A DNA stretch of 64,000 nucleotides from Sphingobacterium puteale. Lineage in GTDB: Bacteria; Bacteroidota; Bacteroidia; Sphingobacteriales; Sphingobacteriaceae. The position numbers were made by a program, and so were the translations under genes. Location of the stretch: the NCBI RefSeq assembly GCF_003627955.1, contig NZ_RBWS01000002.1:17706-81705 (forward strand). Direction: 5' to 3'. Below the pieces are notes generated by a model. That model was not told the DNA's origin. It saw nothing but the letters and a program-made list of their open reading frames with translations, and made no database searches. The stretch's first letter is position 1; each line of letters begins with the position of its first letter. Shown in pieces: positions 29,485-38,268 of this stretch.

Positions 29485-29802
29485 GGCGTAATTACTGTTT
29501 CTCTTGGTGTAAGCCTGCTGTTGCTGTGGGAAGAGGTTGTTCCAGTTTGGGTTATTCTTGCGAATAATTCTCTCGATTTGTAGGTGTGTGAAATTTTGCA
29601 ACTCGTTCATTCTCTTTTTAGCGCATGCCAGTTTTGAAAAAGCTTCGGAATAGATGATTCTGTTTAAGCTGCTCCCCTGTTGAAAAGTGAAACTATTAGC
29701 TTGCTGGAGCTCTACGACAGTGCTGAGCATATTGGAAGTAAAGTCGATTTCAAAGTATCTTCTGTTGTTGTCAGTTAATATATATACAATAAAATTGCTC
29801 AT
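29479..29802 (-). CDS. Degenerate GIY-YIG-like small protein
   Basis: 107 residues. The layout matches small stand-alone GIY-YIG (UPF0213/YhbQ-like) nucleases: an N-terminal VYILTDNN strand, then a middle segment LNRIIYSEAFSKLACAKKR, and an end IRKNNPNWNNL. The YIG-equivalent is EID and the Arg-containing helix (usually NLERRLxEH) is SNMLSTVVEL, so the catalytic Tyr and Arg are absent. A binding or structural role, not cleavage, is inferred. It is divergent from the LexA-like regulator across 101 bp. Confidence 0.65.
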   Translation of the reverse strand: MSNFIVYILTDNNRRYFEIDFTSNMLSTVVELQQANSFTFQQGSSLNRIIYSEAFSKLACAKKRMNELQNFTHLQIERIIRKNNPNWNNLFPQQQQAYTKRNSNYAA

Positions 29803-29903
29803 AATGCTAAATTATTTGGATGTTTAAATTTTATTTACTAATTTTATTGGCACAATATTACTAATAAATTTAGTTTTTGCAAAATATTTTTTGAAAAAAT
29901 AAT

Positions 29904-30680
29904 ATGTCAAATATTTCATCCAACTTGAAATTCCTTCGAAAAGGAAAGAAAATTACGCAGCAGCAATTTGCTGATATCATGGAGATTAAAAGAGCTTCTG
30001 TCGGTGCTTATGAAGAAGATCGGGCAGAGCCCAAATATGAATTGCTAAAAAAAATTGCCGAGTTTTATGGGTTAACCATGGATGAATTGGCGAATGATGT
30101 GATTGATGAGAAGTGGAAGCCGGTGCCCAAAAGCAATGCTTCTAATCTCAGGGTATTGAGTGTAACTGTTGATGGTAGTGATCGCGAAAACATTGAGCTT
30201 GTGCCGGTTAAGGCGAGCGCGGGCTATTTAAATGGGTATGGCGATCCTGAGTATGTGGCTGAGCTTCCGAAGTTTTCGCTTCCGATGTTCGGACAGGGGA
30301 CTTTTCGGGCATTTGAGATCAAAGGAGATTCGATGCTGCCTTTGCCATCGGGATCCATTATTGTCGCTGAATATGTCGAAAATTGGCATGATATAAAGCC
30401 CGGTCATACCTATGTGGTCGTATCGCGTGAGGAGGGGGTCGTTTATAAGCGTATTGCTTTTAAATTTAAGGAGGATAAAGGCTTAAAGCTTGTTTCCGAT
30501 AATAAAACATATGAACCTTACTGGGTGGAGACTCCTGATATTCTTGAAGTATGGAAAGCGAAGGCTTTTATTAGCACACAACTGCCGGAGCCAACACCTG
30601 AGCCGACGATGGAAACATTGACCAGTATGATGGCGCAGATGCAAAAAACAATTAATGCAGTTGTTGACAATTCGAAATAA
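29904..30680 (+). CDS. XRE HTH / S24 LexA-like regulator
   Basis: 258 residues: an N-terminal HTH_3 domain (about 6-60: LRKGKKITQQQFADIMEIKRASVGAYEEDRAEP) and a C-terminal S24 LexA/CI-like peptidase domain. A candidate self-cleavage site Ala106-Gly107 (KASAGY) precedes catalytic Ser143 (GDSM) and Lys182 (VYKRI), the expected order and spacing. A ~45-residue Pro/Thr/Gln tail extends beyond the S24 domain. The protein could be a damage- or stress-responsive repressor. Its targets are unknown; the divergent GIY-YIG-like gene is the closest candidate. Confidence 0.88.
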   Translation: MSNISSNLKFLRKGKKITQQQFADIMEIKRASVGAYEEDRAEPKYELLKKIAEFYGLTMDELANDVIDEKWKPVPKSNASNLRVLSVTVDGSDRENIELVPVKASAGYLNGYGDPEYVAELPKFSLPMFGQGTFRAFEIKGDSMLPLPSGSIIVAEYVENWHDIKPGHTYVVVSREEGVVYKRIAFKFKEDKGLKLVSDNKTYEPYWVETPDILEVWKAKAFISTQLPEPTPEPTMETLTSMMAQMQKTINAVVDNSK

Positions 30681-30711
30681 TAGAAAAAATACTTTCGCAG
30701 TTGTTTGGGGA

Positions 30712-30743
30712 TTTGTTTTTTATTTTATAAAATACTATATTTG
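30712..30743 (+). promoter_or_regulatory. Promoter of the rimP-nusA(-infB) operon
   Basis: TTTG (30712-30715), 20 nt, then TATATTTG (30736-30743): a complete Bacteroidota promoter. Transcription should begin near 30748-30750, immediately before a terminator-like hairpin. Confidence 0.75.
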
Positions 30744-30756
30744 CATATCTGAAAGG

Positions 30757-30784
30757 AAGGGGGCTCGTATTGCCCCCTTTTTTT
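30757..30784 (+). promoter_or_regulatory. Attenuator-like hairpin in the rimP leader
   Basis: Stem AAGGGGGC (30757-30764) with GCCCCCTT (30772-30779), a 7-nt loop and a run of seven T (30778-30784) form a canonical intrinsic terminator. It lies downstream of the -7 box at 30736-30743 and 35 nt before the rimP ATG, so operon transcripts must read through it. Confidence 0.75.
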
Positions 30785-30819
30785 AATACAATTAATTTAG
30801 CATTCTAGGCAGTAGAACA

Positions 30820-31284
30820 ATGCAAGATGTAGAAAAAAGAGTCATTGAACTCATAGAAGAAAAAATAGCAGATCGCGAGGATTTGTTTATTGTTAGTGTA
30901 AAGATGCGCCCAAATAAGATCTTGGAAATTCTCCTGGATGGGGATAACGGGGTTAATATTGATGACTGTGCACAGGTGAGCCGGCATGTTGGTTTTCATT
31001 TAGAGGAAGAAAATGTCATCGATAATGCTTATCGTCTGGAGGTTTCGTCACCGGGCATAGATTCTAATTTTGTCAATAACCGGCAATACCAAAAAAATAT
31101 AGGCCGTACCGTGCAGATTAAACTGGACGATAACACCAAAATTGAAGGAACATTGTTGACTGTTGATGAGACCAAGATCAGCATTCTTCAAAAAGTAAAA
31201 GAAAAAGGTAAAAAAGCGCAAGAGGTGGAAAAAGAACTTCCTTTTGATCAAATAAAAGCAACAAAAGTGGTAATTTCATTTTAA
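30820..31284 (+). CDS. rimP: Ribosome maturation factor RimP
   Basis: 154 residues, needed for 30S subunit maturation. The N-terminal alpha/beta domain shows ILLDGDNGVNIDDCAQVSRHVG and the YRLEVSSPGID signature, followed by a C-terminal SH3-like domain (GRTVQIKLDDNTKIEGTLLTV). It is the first gene of the conserved rimP-nusA-infB cluster, 5 nt from nusA. A terminator-like leader precedes it. Confidence 0.95.
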   Translation: MQDVEKRVIELIEEKIADREDLFIVSVKMRPNKILEILLDGDNGVNIDDCAQVSRHVGFHLEEENVIDNAYRLEVSSPGIDSNFVNNRQYQKNIGRTVQIKLDDNTKIEGTLLTVDETKISILQKVKEKGKKAQEVEKELPFDQIKATKVVISF

Positions 31285-31289
31285 AAATA

Positions 31290-32531
31290 ATGAGTAACAG
31301 CAACATCAATCTAATAGACTCTTTTCAGGAGTTTAAAGAGTTTAAGAATATCGACAGACCTACGGTCATTACAGTATTGGAAGAGGTTTTTCGTAGCATG
31401 ATCCGTCGTCGTTTCGGTACGGATGAAAATGTGGATGTTATCGTAAATCCAGATAACGGAGATTTGGAGATTTGGAGAACGCGTGTCGTTGTTGAAGATG
31501 AATTTTCTGAGGATGATGATCTTGAGATCGAGTTGGCGGAAGCAAGAAAACACGATGAGGATCTGGAAGTAGGCGATGATTTTATCGAGCAGATCACTTT
31601 GGAAAGCTTTGGACGCCGTGCTATTTTGGCAGCCCGTCAAACGCTTGTTTCTAAAGTATTGGAACTTGAGAAGGATGAAGTATTCAAGAAATATAAAGAT
31701 AGAGAAGGGGAGTTGGTTATTGGTGAGGTTTATCAGATCTGGAAAAAAGAGATTTTGGTATTGGATGAGGATGGTAATGAATTGATCTTACCGAAGTCGG
31801 AACAGATCCCTGCTGATTATTTCAAAAAAGGTGATGGTATTCGTGCAGTAGTCCATAAAGTGGATATGATGAACAACAATCCGAAAATCATTATCTCACG
31901 TACGGCACCTGCGTTTCTACAACGTTTATTTGAACTCGAGGTTCCCGAGATCTTTGATGGTCTGATTACCATCAAGAAAATTGTCCGTGAACCGGGGGAA
32001 CGTGCTAAAGTGGCTGTAGAGTCTTACGATGATCGTATTGATCCAGTTGGAGCATGTGTGGGTATGAAAGGATCACGTATTCATGGTATCGTTCGCGAAT
32101 TGCGTAATGAGAACATTGATGTGATTAATTTCACGACAAACCATTCCTTATATATCGCCCGTGCACTGAGCCCTGCCCGGATCAGCTCGATTAAGATCGA
32201 CGAGGAAAATAAAACTGCTGCTGTATACTTAAAATCGGATCAGGTATCCCTGGCAATCGGACGTGGTGGACACAACATTAAACTGGCTGGTAAGCTGACC
32301 GGTTACGAGATTGATGTTTACCGTGAGAATGATGAATTTGATGAGGATGTGGATATCGAGGAATTCAGCGACGAAATTGAGAGCTGGGTTATCGATGAGT
32401 TGAAACGTGTTGGTTTAGACTCTGCAAAATCTGTTTTATCACTTAGTGAAGAAGAGTTGGTTAGACGTACCGACCTGGAAGAAGATACCATTCGTGATAT
32501 CGTACGTATATTGCAGGCTGAATTTGAATAA
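31290..32531 (+). CDS. nusA: Transcription termination/antitermination factor NusA
   Basis: 413 residues: an N-terminal RNA polymerase-binding domain (about 1-130), an S1 domain (about 138-205: GEVYQIWKKEILVL), then KH1 and KH2 (GACVGMKGSRIHGIVRELRNENIDVI and SLAIGRGGHNIKLAGKLTGYEIDV). The C-terminal extension is short and lacks the paired acidic repeats of E. coli NusA, as is usual outside Proteobacteria. It lies 5 nt after rimP. In E. coli, NusA controls its own operon at leader terminators, which makes the hairpin before rimP notable. Confidence 0.96.
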   Translation: MSNSNINLIDSFQEFKEFKNIDRPTVITVLEEVFRSMIRRRFGTDENVDVIVNPDNGDLEIWRTRVVVEDEFSEDDDLEIELAEARKHDEDLEVGDDFIEQITLESFGRRAILAARQTLVSKVLELEKDEVFKKYKDREGELVIGEVYQIWKKEILVLDEDGNELILPKSEQIPADYFKKGDGIRAVVHKVDMMNNNPKIIISRTAPAFLQRLFELEVPEIFDGLITIKKIVREPGERAKVAVESYDDRIDPVGACVGMKGSRIHGIVRELRNENIDVINFTTNHSLYIARALSPARISSIKIDEENKTAAVYLKSDQVSLAIGRGGHNIKLAGKLTGYEIDVYRENDEFDEDVDIEEFSDEIESWVIDELKRVGLDSAKSVLSLSEEELVRRTDLEEDTIRDIVRILQAEFE

Positions 32532-32547
32532 AATTCAGCTTGTTAAA

Positions 32548-32594
32548 TTTTTTCCATCTAACATTCGGAATAAATTGTTTATGGATGGAAAAAA
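32548..32594. repeat. Inverted repeat in the nusA-infB gap
   Basis: TTTTTTCCATC (32548-32558) and GATGGAAAAAA (32584-32594) are exact reverse complements with a 25-nt loop, just upstream of the infB -7 box. No T run follows on the plus strand, so it is not an obvious terminator. Confidence 0.55.
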
Positions 32595-32597
32595 ACA

Positions 32598-32605
32598 TAT
32601 TTTTG
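32598..32605 (+). promoter_or_regulatory. Internal promoter before infB
   Basis: TATTTTTG matches TAnnTTTG, 29 nt before the infB ATG, so infB may also be transcribed separately from rimP-nusA. Confidence 0.5.
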
Positions 32606-32634
32606 TAATTATATTAAAATAGTTTATATTATAG

Positions 32635-35600
32635 ATGACTGAAGGAAAAGGAACAAACTTGCTTAAAGCAGCAAAGGAACTCAACATCGGGATACATACT
32701 GCCGTCGAATGTTTAGTGAAAAAAGGATATGATGTAGAAGCAAAGCCTAACACTAAATTGAGCGGAGAGATGTATGGTGTGCTGTTAAAAGAGTTTCAGG
32801 GAGACAAATCACTGAAAGATGAAGCTAAACAAATTGTTATTGGCAAAATTCGTCGTGAGGAGTCGCCGTCCGCTTCTCCTAAAGATTCATCTAAAAATGA
32901 GGATTTTGAAGAACATGAAGAGCCGAAAGAGATTTTGGTTAAGAATACCATAGAAATCCCATCTGCCAAAGAAGCCGCTCCTGCCAAACCGGAGGAACCT
33001 GTTCATCAAGGGGGTATGAAAGTGGTCGGCAAAATAGATCTTGATGCCCTAAATAGAGGGGGAAACAAGATAAAAAAAGAAGAACCTTCCAAACAGGAAC
33101 CTAAAGTGACGAATGAGGCACCAACAGAGACTAAGGTTGCGGAGAAAGCCGTAGAGCAGAAAGAAGCTGAAGTCAAAGAGCCTGTTATCGAAGCAAAAAA
33201 AGAAGAACCAAAGGTTGTTGAGCAAAAAACCGAAGTCGTTGCACCTAAGGTAGAAACTCCCAAACCTGAAGTAGATAAAACTGAAGTAAAAGCAACTCCG
33301 GTTGTAGAGACAAAAACCGAACCTGTGAAGGTAGAAGAAAAGAAAAAAGACGAAACAGCACCTAAAGCTGCTGTACCAGTAACTCCAAAAGTGGAGCCTG
33401 TGAAAAAAGAAGGCGATGATATTATTTCTGCGCGTGCAGAAAGGTTGACTGGTCCAAAAGTAATTGGTAAGATTGAATTACCATCTGCTAGACCTTCCCA
33501 CAAGCCTGTGGCATCCTCTTCAAATGCTGGAAACAACAATGAGAAACGTAAGCGTAAGCGCACGAATCCAAACGGTCCAGTAAATCCGAATGCGGGACAA
33601 GGTCAGGGGCATAACAATCAGAACCGTGGTCCTCGCGATGGAAACAACAACCACAATCGTGACCAACAAGGTAACCGAGCTGGTAATCAAGGGAACAACA
33701 ATAATCCGAACAATCGTCCGGGACAAAACAATCAGCATCCAGGTAGACCGGGGCAGGGTGGGAACAACCAGCACCAAGGTAGACCGGGACAAGGTGGCGC
33801 AAGACCACAACATGGTCGTTTTGACAATAGAGGAAAAGGAAGACCTGTTGAAAATAAGGAGGAACCTTCTGAAAAGGAAATCCAAGATCAAATCAAAGCT
33901 ACACTTGCCCGTTTAAGCGGTGCGGGTAAATCTGGTAAATTTGCGCAACGTGCGAAATTAAGACGCCAGAAACGTGATGATGTTGCACAACATGCAGAAG
34001 AAGCTGCAATGGAGCAGGAATTGATGGCGAAGGTATTGCGCGTTACCGAATTTGTTACGGCGAATGAGCTGGCGAATTTAATGGACGTTCAGGTCACGCA
34101 GATCATTGCTACTTGTATGAGTTTAGGCATGTTTGTGTCGATCAACCAACGACTGGATGCAGAGACTTTGACTATTGTGGCGGATGAATTTGGCTATCAG
34201 GTTGAATTTATTAAACCTGAAGATGAGGAAACTGCGGAATTGGAAGAACCGGATACTGAGGCGAATCTGGTGCCTAGAGCCCCGATCGTAACGGTAATGG
34301 GACACGTTGACCACGGTAAGACTTCTTTGCTGGATTATATCCGTAAAGCAAACGTGACTTCAGGTGAGGCCGGTGGTATCACACAACATATCGGTGCTTA
34401 TGCGGTGAAGTTAGATGATAATCGTAAGATCACATTTTTGGATACACCGGGTCACGAAGCTTTTACGGCAATGCGTGCACGTGGTGCGAAAGTAACAGAT
34501 ATCGTTATTATCGTTATTGCGGCGGACGACGCAGTCATGCCGCAAACAAAAGAGGCGATCAATCACGCGCAAGCAGCTGGAGTACCGATTGTATTTGCAT
34601 TTACAAAAGTAGACAAACCGGGAGCGAATCCGGACCGTATCCGTGAGCAGCTTTCTGCAATGAATATCTTGGTTGAAGATTGGGGAGGTAAATTCCAAGC
34701 GCAAGAGATCTCCGCAAAAACCGGAGAAAATGTTGATCTTCTTTTGGAAAAAGTTCTTTTGGAAGCTGAAATGTTGGATTTGAAAGCTGATCCGAAAAAA
34801 CGTGCAGTCGGTTCGGTGATCGAAGCAGCCTTGGACAAAGGCCGTGGTATCGTGACTACAGTATTGATCCAAGGAGGTACCCTTCGCGTCGGAGATCCGA
34901 TTTTGGCGGGTTCACACTCTGGTAAGGTCAAAGCCTTAACCAATGAAAGAGGTGAACGTGTTAAAGAAGCAGGTCCTTCAGTGCCGGTACAGATATTAGG
35001 TATGGCCGGAGCGCCTACAGCTGGGGATAAGCTTTATGTTCTTGAAAGTGAATCCGAGGCTAGAACGGTAGCAAACAAACGTCTTCAGTTACAACGTGAG
35101 CAAGGTATGCGTGCAACGAAACATATTACCTTGGATGAGATCGGTCGTCGTTTGGCTATCGGTAACTTTAAGGAACTTAATATTATTGTTAAAGGTGACG
35201 TGGACGGTTCGATTGAAGCATTATCGGATTCATTATTGAAATTATCAACGGATGAAATTCAGGTAAATATTATCCATAAATCGGTGGGTGCGATCTCCGA
35301 ATCAGACGTATTGTTGGCATCTGCTTCTGATGCGATCATTATCGGTTTCCAAGTGCGTCCAACACAAAACGCACGTAAATTAGCTGAGAATGAGCAAATC
35401 GACGTTCGTTTGTACTCTATCATCTATGATGCAATCGAAGAGATCAAATCTGCGATGGAAGGTATGTTGGCACCGAAATTTGAAGAGAAAATTGTTGCTG
35501 AGGTTGAAATCAGAGAAACATTTAAAATCTCTAAAGTGGGTACCATTGCCGGATGTATGGTTAGAGAAGGTAAGATCAATAGAAATAATGATATCCGCAT

Positions 35601-35781
35601 AATCAGAGACGGTGTCGTTATCCATACAGGTCGATTGGCATCCCTGAAACGTTTTAAAGACGATGTGAAAGAGGTTGCACAAGGTTACGAGTGTGGTCTG
35701 AACATTGACCGTTTCAACGACATCCAAGTGGGTGATATCGTAGAGGCTTACGAACAAGTAGAAGTAAAACGTAAATTGTAA
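32635..35781 (+). CDS. infB: Translation initiation factor IF-2
   Basis: 1048 residues. An IF2N-type module (KAAKELNIGIHTAVECLVKKGYDV) is followed by a long Lys/Glu/Val/Pro-rich disordered region (about 75-300) and an Asn/Gly/Gln-rich block (about 315-400) with GRPGQGG repeats. Then come the second IF2N region, the GTPase domain from about 550 (G1 GHVDHGKTS, G3 DTPGHE), domains II and III, and the fMet-tRNA-binding C-terminal domain. The G4 motif reads TKVD (Thr657) instead of NKxD. It is the third gene of the rimP-nusA-infB cluster, ended by a 17-bp hairpin. Confidence 0.96.
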   Translation: MTEGKGTNLLKAAKELNIGIHTAVECLVKKGYDVEAKPNTKLSGEMYGVLLKEFQGDKSLKDEAKQIVIGKIRREESPSASPKDSSKNEDFEEHEEPKEILVKNTIEIPSAKEAAPAKPEEPVHQGGMKVVGKIDLDALNRGGNKIKKEEPSKQEPKVTNEAPTETKVAEKAVEQKEAEVKEPVIEAKKEEPKVVEQKTEVVAPKVETPKPEVDKTEVKATPVVETKTEPVKVEEKKKDETAPKAAVPVTPKVEPVKKEGDDIISARAERLTGPKVIGKIELPSARPSHKPVASSSNAGNNNEKRKRKRTNPNGPVNPNAGQGQGHNNQNRGPRDGNNNHNRDQQGNRAGNQGNNNNPNNRPGQNNQHPGRPGQGGNNQHQGRPGQGGARPQHGRFDNRGKGRPVENKEEPSEKEIQDQIKATLARLSGAGKSGKFAQRAKLRRQKRDDVAQHAEEAAMEQELMAKVLRVTEFVTANELANLMDVQVTQIIATCMSLGMFVSINQRLDAETLTIVADEFGYQVEFIKPEDEETAELEEPDTEANLVPRAPIVTVMGHVDHGKTSLLDYIRKANVTSGEAGGITQHIGAYAVKLDDNRKITFLDTPGHEAFTAMRARGAKVTDIVIIVIAADDAVMPQTKEAINHAQAAGVPIVFAFTKVDKPGANPDRIREQLSAMNILVEDWGGKFQAQEISAKTGENVDLLLEKVLLEAEMLDLKADPKKRAVGSVIEAALDKGRGIVTTVLIQGGTLRVGDPILAGSHSGKVKALTNERGERVKEAGPSVPVQILGMAGAPTAGDKLYVLESESEARTVANKRLQLQREQGMRATKHITLDEIGRRLAIGNFKELNIIVKGDVDGSIEALSDSLLKLSTDEIQVNIIHKSVGAISESDVLLASASDAIIIGFQVRPTQNARKLAENEQIDVRLYSIIYDAIEEIKSAMEGMLAPKFEEKIVAEVEIRETFKISKVGTIAGCMVREGKINRNNDIRIIRDGVVIHTGRLASLKRFKDDVKEVAQGYECGLNIDRFNDIQVGDIVEAYEQVEVKRKL

Positions 35782-35798
35782 TTTTCGATTTACGACAT

Positions 35799-35836
35799 AA
35801 TAAAAAAGCGTTGATGAAAATCAACGCTTTTTTATT
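35799..35836. terminator. Bidirectional terminator after infB
   Basis: A perfect 17-bp stem (35799-35815 with 35820-35836) with a GAAA loop lies between infB and the convergent VOC gene. Confidence 0.9.
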
Positions 35837-35927
35837 TTAACGTGTTTCTGTTTTTCCGGTGGTCGGAAAGAGCCTTCAGTTGATTTTCATAGCTCTTGGT
35901 ACTTATAAAAATATGAAGGTTTTGTTT

Positions 35928-36320
35928 CTAACGCTCGTATAGCTCTATCGGAAGCTGATCGGGGTCGGCGAAAAAAGTGAACCTTTTTTGTGTTAGTTCG
36001 TCGATCCTTATCCCTTCATGTAGGATACCCGCCTGTTCTAATTTATGTATTTCCGTATCCAGATTATCGACTTCAAAAGCGAGATGCCTTAAACCTGCAG
36101 CTTCAGGAAAACTCGGTCTAGTAGGGGGAGAGGGAAAGGAAAATAGTTCAATGATGTATGTTTCGTTGAGTTTTAAATCTAATTTGTATGAATCCCGCTC
36201 TACCCGATAATGTTCCTGCCAGATTTCAAGGCCGAGGACCTCAGTATAGAATTTTTTCGACCGCTGATAATCGCTACATATGATCGCAATATGGTGTATT
36301 TTGTTTAAGCTTAATTTCAT
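35928..36320 (-). CDS. VOC-family protein (glyoxalase/YaeR-like)
   Basis: 130 residues, one vicinal-oxygen-chelate unit made of two beta-alpha-beta-beta-beta modules. Likely metal ligands are visible: His in IHHIAIICSDYQRSKKFY, Glu in YIIELFSFP, His in RHLAFEVDN and Glu in QLPIELYE. This pattern matches the SMU1112c/YaeR subgroup. Its start overlaps the OYE gene stop by 4 nt, so the two are coupled. Substrate unknown. Confidence 0.85.
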   Translation of the reverse strand: MKLSLNKIHHIAIICSDYQRSKKFYTEVLGLEIWQEHYRVERDSYKLDLKLNETYIIELFSFPSPPTRPSFPEAAGLRHLAFEVDNLDTEIHKLEQAGILHEGIRIDELTQKRFTFFADPDQLPIELYER

Positions 36321-37378
36321 TTTGCTCTTTCGTATTGTTTTGGCCAGGGGATGTCCACGGATAATTCTTTTGCAAAGTGTAAAGGAAGATGTGGATCATC
36401 TAAAAAACTCCGAGCAATCATAATTAAATCCGCCTGATCTTTCTCAATAATATCGGCGGCCTGAGTCGCTGTTTTAATAATGCCGACAGTAGCAGTTTTG
36501 CTTCCGGTTTTTTCTTTGATCGCTACAGCAAAAGGAAGTTGATAAGCGGGGCCGACATCAATTTTTTGATGTGAAACAGCTCCACCACTTGATACGTCGA
36601 TGATATCTATACCCTGTTCTACCAAGAGCTTTGACAGTGCTATGGATTGATCAAGGTCCCAACCGTTCGGGGCCCAGTCTGTCGCTGAAATACGTACCCA
36701 TAAACTTTGTGTTGTTATTTCTTGTTTTACCCTTTTGATGATCTCCAGCAAGAAACGGATTCTATTTTCAAATGTACCACCAAATTGGTCTATTCGTAAG
36801 TTGCACAAAGGAGAGAGAAATTGATGGATGAGGTAACCGTGTGCTGCGTGGAGCTCGATGATTTCGTAACCAGCTTGAATAGCTCTTTTGGTAGCTTGTC
36901 CAAACTGTTCGATGATTTCTTCGATCTCATTTGTTTTAAGCTCTTTGGGGGCGTAATCTGTCGGATGGAAAGCCAGTGCCGATGGAGCGACAGTCTGCCA
37001 TCCTAGGGCTTCTGAGGGGGCAAATTGACCACGGCCAAGCCAAGGCTTGTTGCTGCTGGCTTTTCGGCCAGCATGCGCGATTTGAATACCGGGGAGAGCA
37101 CCGTTTGCTTTGATAAAGGCAGTTATTTCTTTCAATTTGTCAATATGCCGGTCATCCCATATCCCGAGGTCTCCATAGCTGATTCTACCTTCGGGTGCGA
37201 CGGCTGTTGCTTCCTGTATGACTGCTGCTGCACCTCCAATGGCAAATTGACCGAGGTGGACAAGATGCCAGTTGTTTGCAAAACCATCTTCAGCAGAATA
37301 TTGGCACATAGGGGAAACGACTAAGCGATTTTTCAGGTTTAAGGAACCGATGTTTATCGATGAAAATAGTTTACTCAT
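36317..37378 (-). CDS. namA: NADH:flavin oxidoreductase, YqjM-like Old Yellow Enzyme
   Basis: 353-residue FMN-dependent TIM barrel that reduces activated C=C bonds with NAD(P)H. The N-terminus NRLVVSPMCQYSAEDG carries the Cys typical of the YqjM (thermophilic-like) subclass. Also seen are GRKASSNKPW, ELHAAHGYLIHQFLSPLCN with the substrate-binding His pair, GTFENRIRFLLEI and DLIMIARSFLDDPHLPLHFA. It overlaps the VOC gene by 4 nt; the pair may act on reactive carbonyl or electrophilic compounds, which is an inference from context. Confidence 0.9.
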   Translation of the reverse strand: MSKLFSSINIGSLNLKNRLVVSPMCQYSAEDGFANNWHLVHLGQFAIGGAAAVIQEATAVAPEGRISYGDLGIWDDRHIDKLKEITAFIKANGALPGIQIAHAGRKASSNKPWLGRGQFAPSEALGWQTVAPSALAFHPTDYAPKELKTNEIEEIIEQFGQATKRAIQAGYEIIELHAAHGYLIHQFLSPLCNLRIDQFGGTFENRIRFLLEIIKRVKQEITTQSLWVRISATDWAPNGWDLDQSIALSKLLVEQGIDIIDVSSGGAVSHQKIDVGPAYQLPFAVAIKEKTGSKTATVGIIKTATQAADIIEKDQADLIMIARSFLDDPHLPLHFAKELSVDIPWPKQYERAK

Positions 37379-37494
37379 AATTTCTTGTTTATATTAAACG
37401 GGTGTAGTGAGCTCCTGTCTGAGAATGGTGTTGATAGATCATAAATAATTCTATTGCGGGCCTTAAGCGTTGTTAAAGGTCCGCAATAGTGGTT

Positions 37495-38211
37495 TTATGG
37501 ATTTGTAGACCATAAAGAGGCTGATTTTAACATCGCTCTTCTAGGCAATTTTAAATTTGCGATAATTAGTTCCGCGAAATCTTCCGGTTGCAATACCTTT
37601 TCAGGGTCCCCGTCCGTGAGGCCAAGATCCTTCGACATATCTGAAGCGATGGTACTCGGCATCAGGGTGCATACCCGGATGTTGTTTTTACGTACTTCAC
37701 GCATCAAGGAATCAGCAAATCCGATAACGCCAAATTTTGAAGCGCTATAGGCCGATGTGGTAGCCGCGCCATTCAGTCCAGCCGTAGAAGATACCATGAC
37801 AATGTCACCCTGATTTTTTTCAATAAGTTGTGGCAGGATAGCCTTTGTAACAAAATAGGTCCCCAGCAGGTTAACGTTGATAATCGCTGTCCAGTCATTA
37901 ACGTCCATGTCCATCACTGAAGAAAAGGAAGATATACCCGCATTGTTAATTAAAATATCAAAATAGCCAAAGGTTTCATTGAGATTTTTAATTTCCTGTT
38001 GCACGGCAGTGTTGTCAGCCACGTCAAATACTGCGTAGGTAACCTCCGTCCCTAATTCAGCCAGTTCGGCAGCGGTCTGTTTCAATGCAGTTTCGTTTCT
38101 GCCCGTAATCGCTACGTGGACGCCTTCTTTAGCCAATGCTACAGCAATGGCCTTGCCCAATCCTTTGGCCCCACCTGTAACTAAAGCCCTTTTTCCTGTT
38201 ATATTTTCCAT
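37495..38211 (-). CDS. Short-chain dehydrogenase/reductase
   Basis: 238-residue classical SDR. The NAD(P)-binding motif is TGGAKGLGKAIA, followed by NNAG (LINNAGIS), catalytic Ser in MVSSTAGLNG and the YSASK pair (Tyr-x3-Lys). It resembles FabG-like 3-ketoacyl reductases, but stand-alone SDRs of this type act on many alcohols and ketones. It is monocistronic between the OYE and NUDIX genes, all leftward. Confidence 0.88.
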   Translation of the reverse strand: MENITGKRALVTGGAKGLGKAIAVALAKEGVHVAITGRNETALKQTAAELAELGTEVTYAVFDVADNTAVQQEIKNLNETFGYFDILINNAGISSFSSVMDMDVNDWTAIINVNLLGTYFVTKAILPQLIEKNQGDIVMVSSTAGLNGAATTSAYSASKFGVIGFADSLMREVRKNNIRVCTLMPSTIASDMSKDLGLTDGDPEKVLQPEDFAELIIANLKLPRRAMLKSASLWSTNP

Positions 38212-38268
38212 ACGATAAAAATAAGAATGATCTCCCGGATTACTGTCAGATGAACCTCAAAAGACAGT

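Noticed and set aside
33006..33563. 185-codon minus-strand frame rich in Ser/Thr/Phe/Gly
   Set aside because: It is antisense to the Lys/Glu/Val/Pro-rich repeats of IF-2; the low complexity of that region creates open antisense frames.
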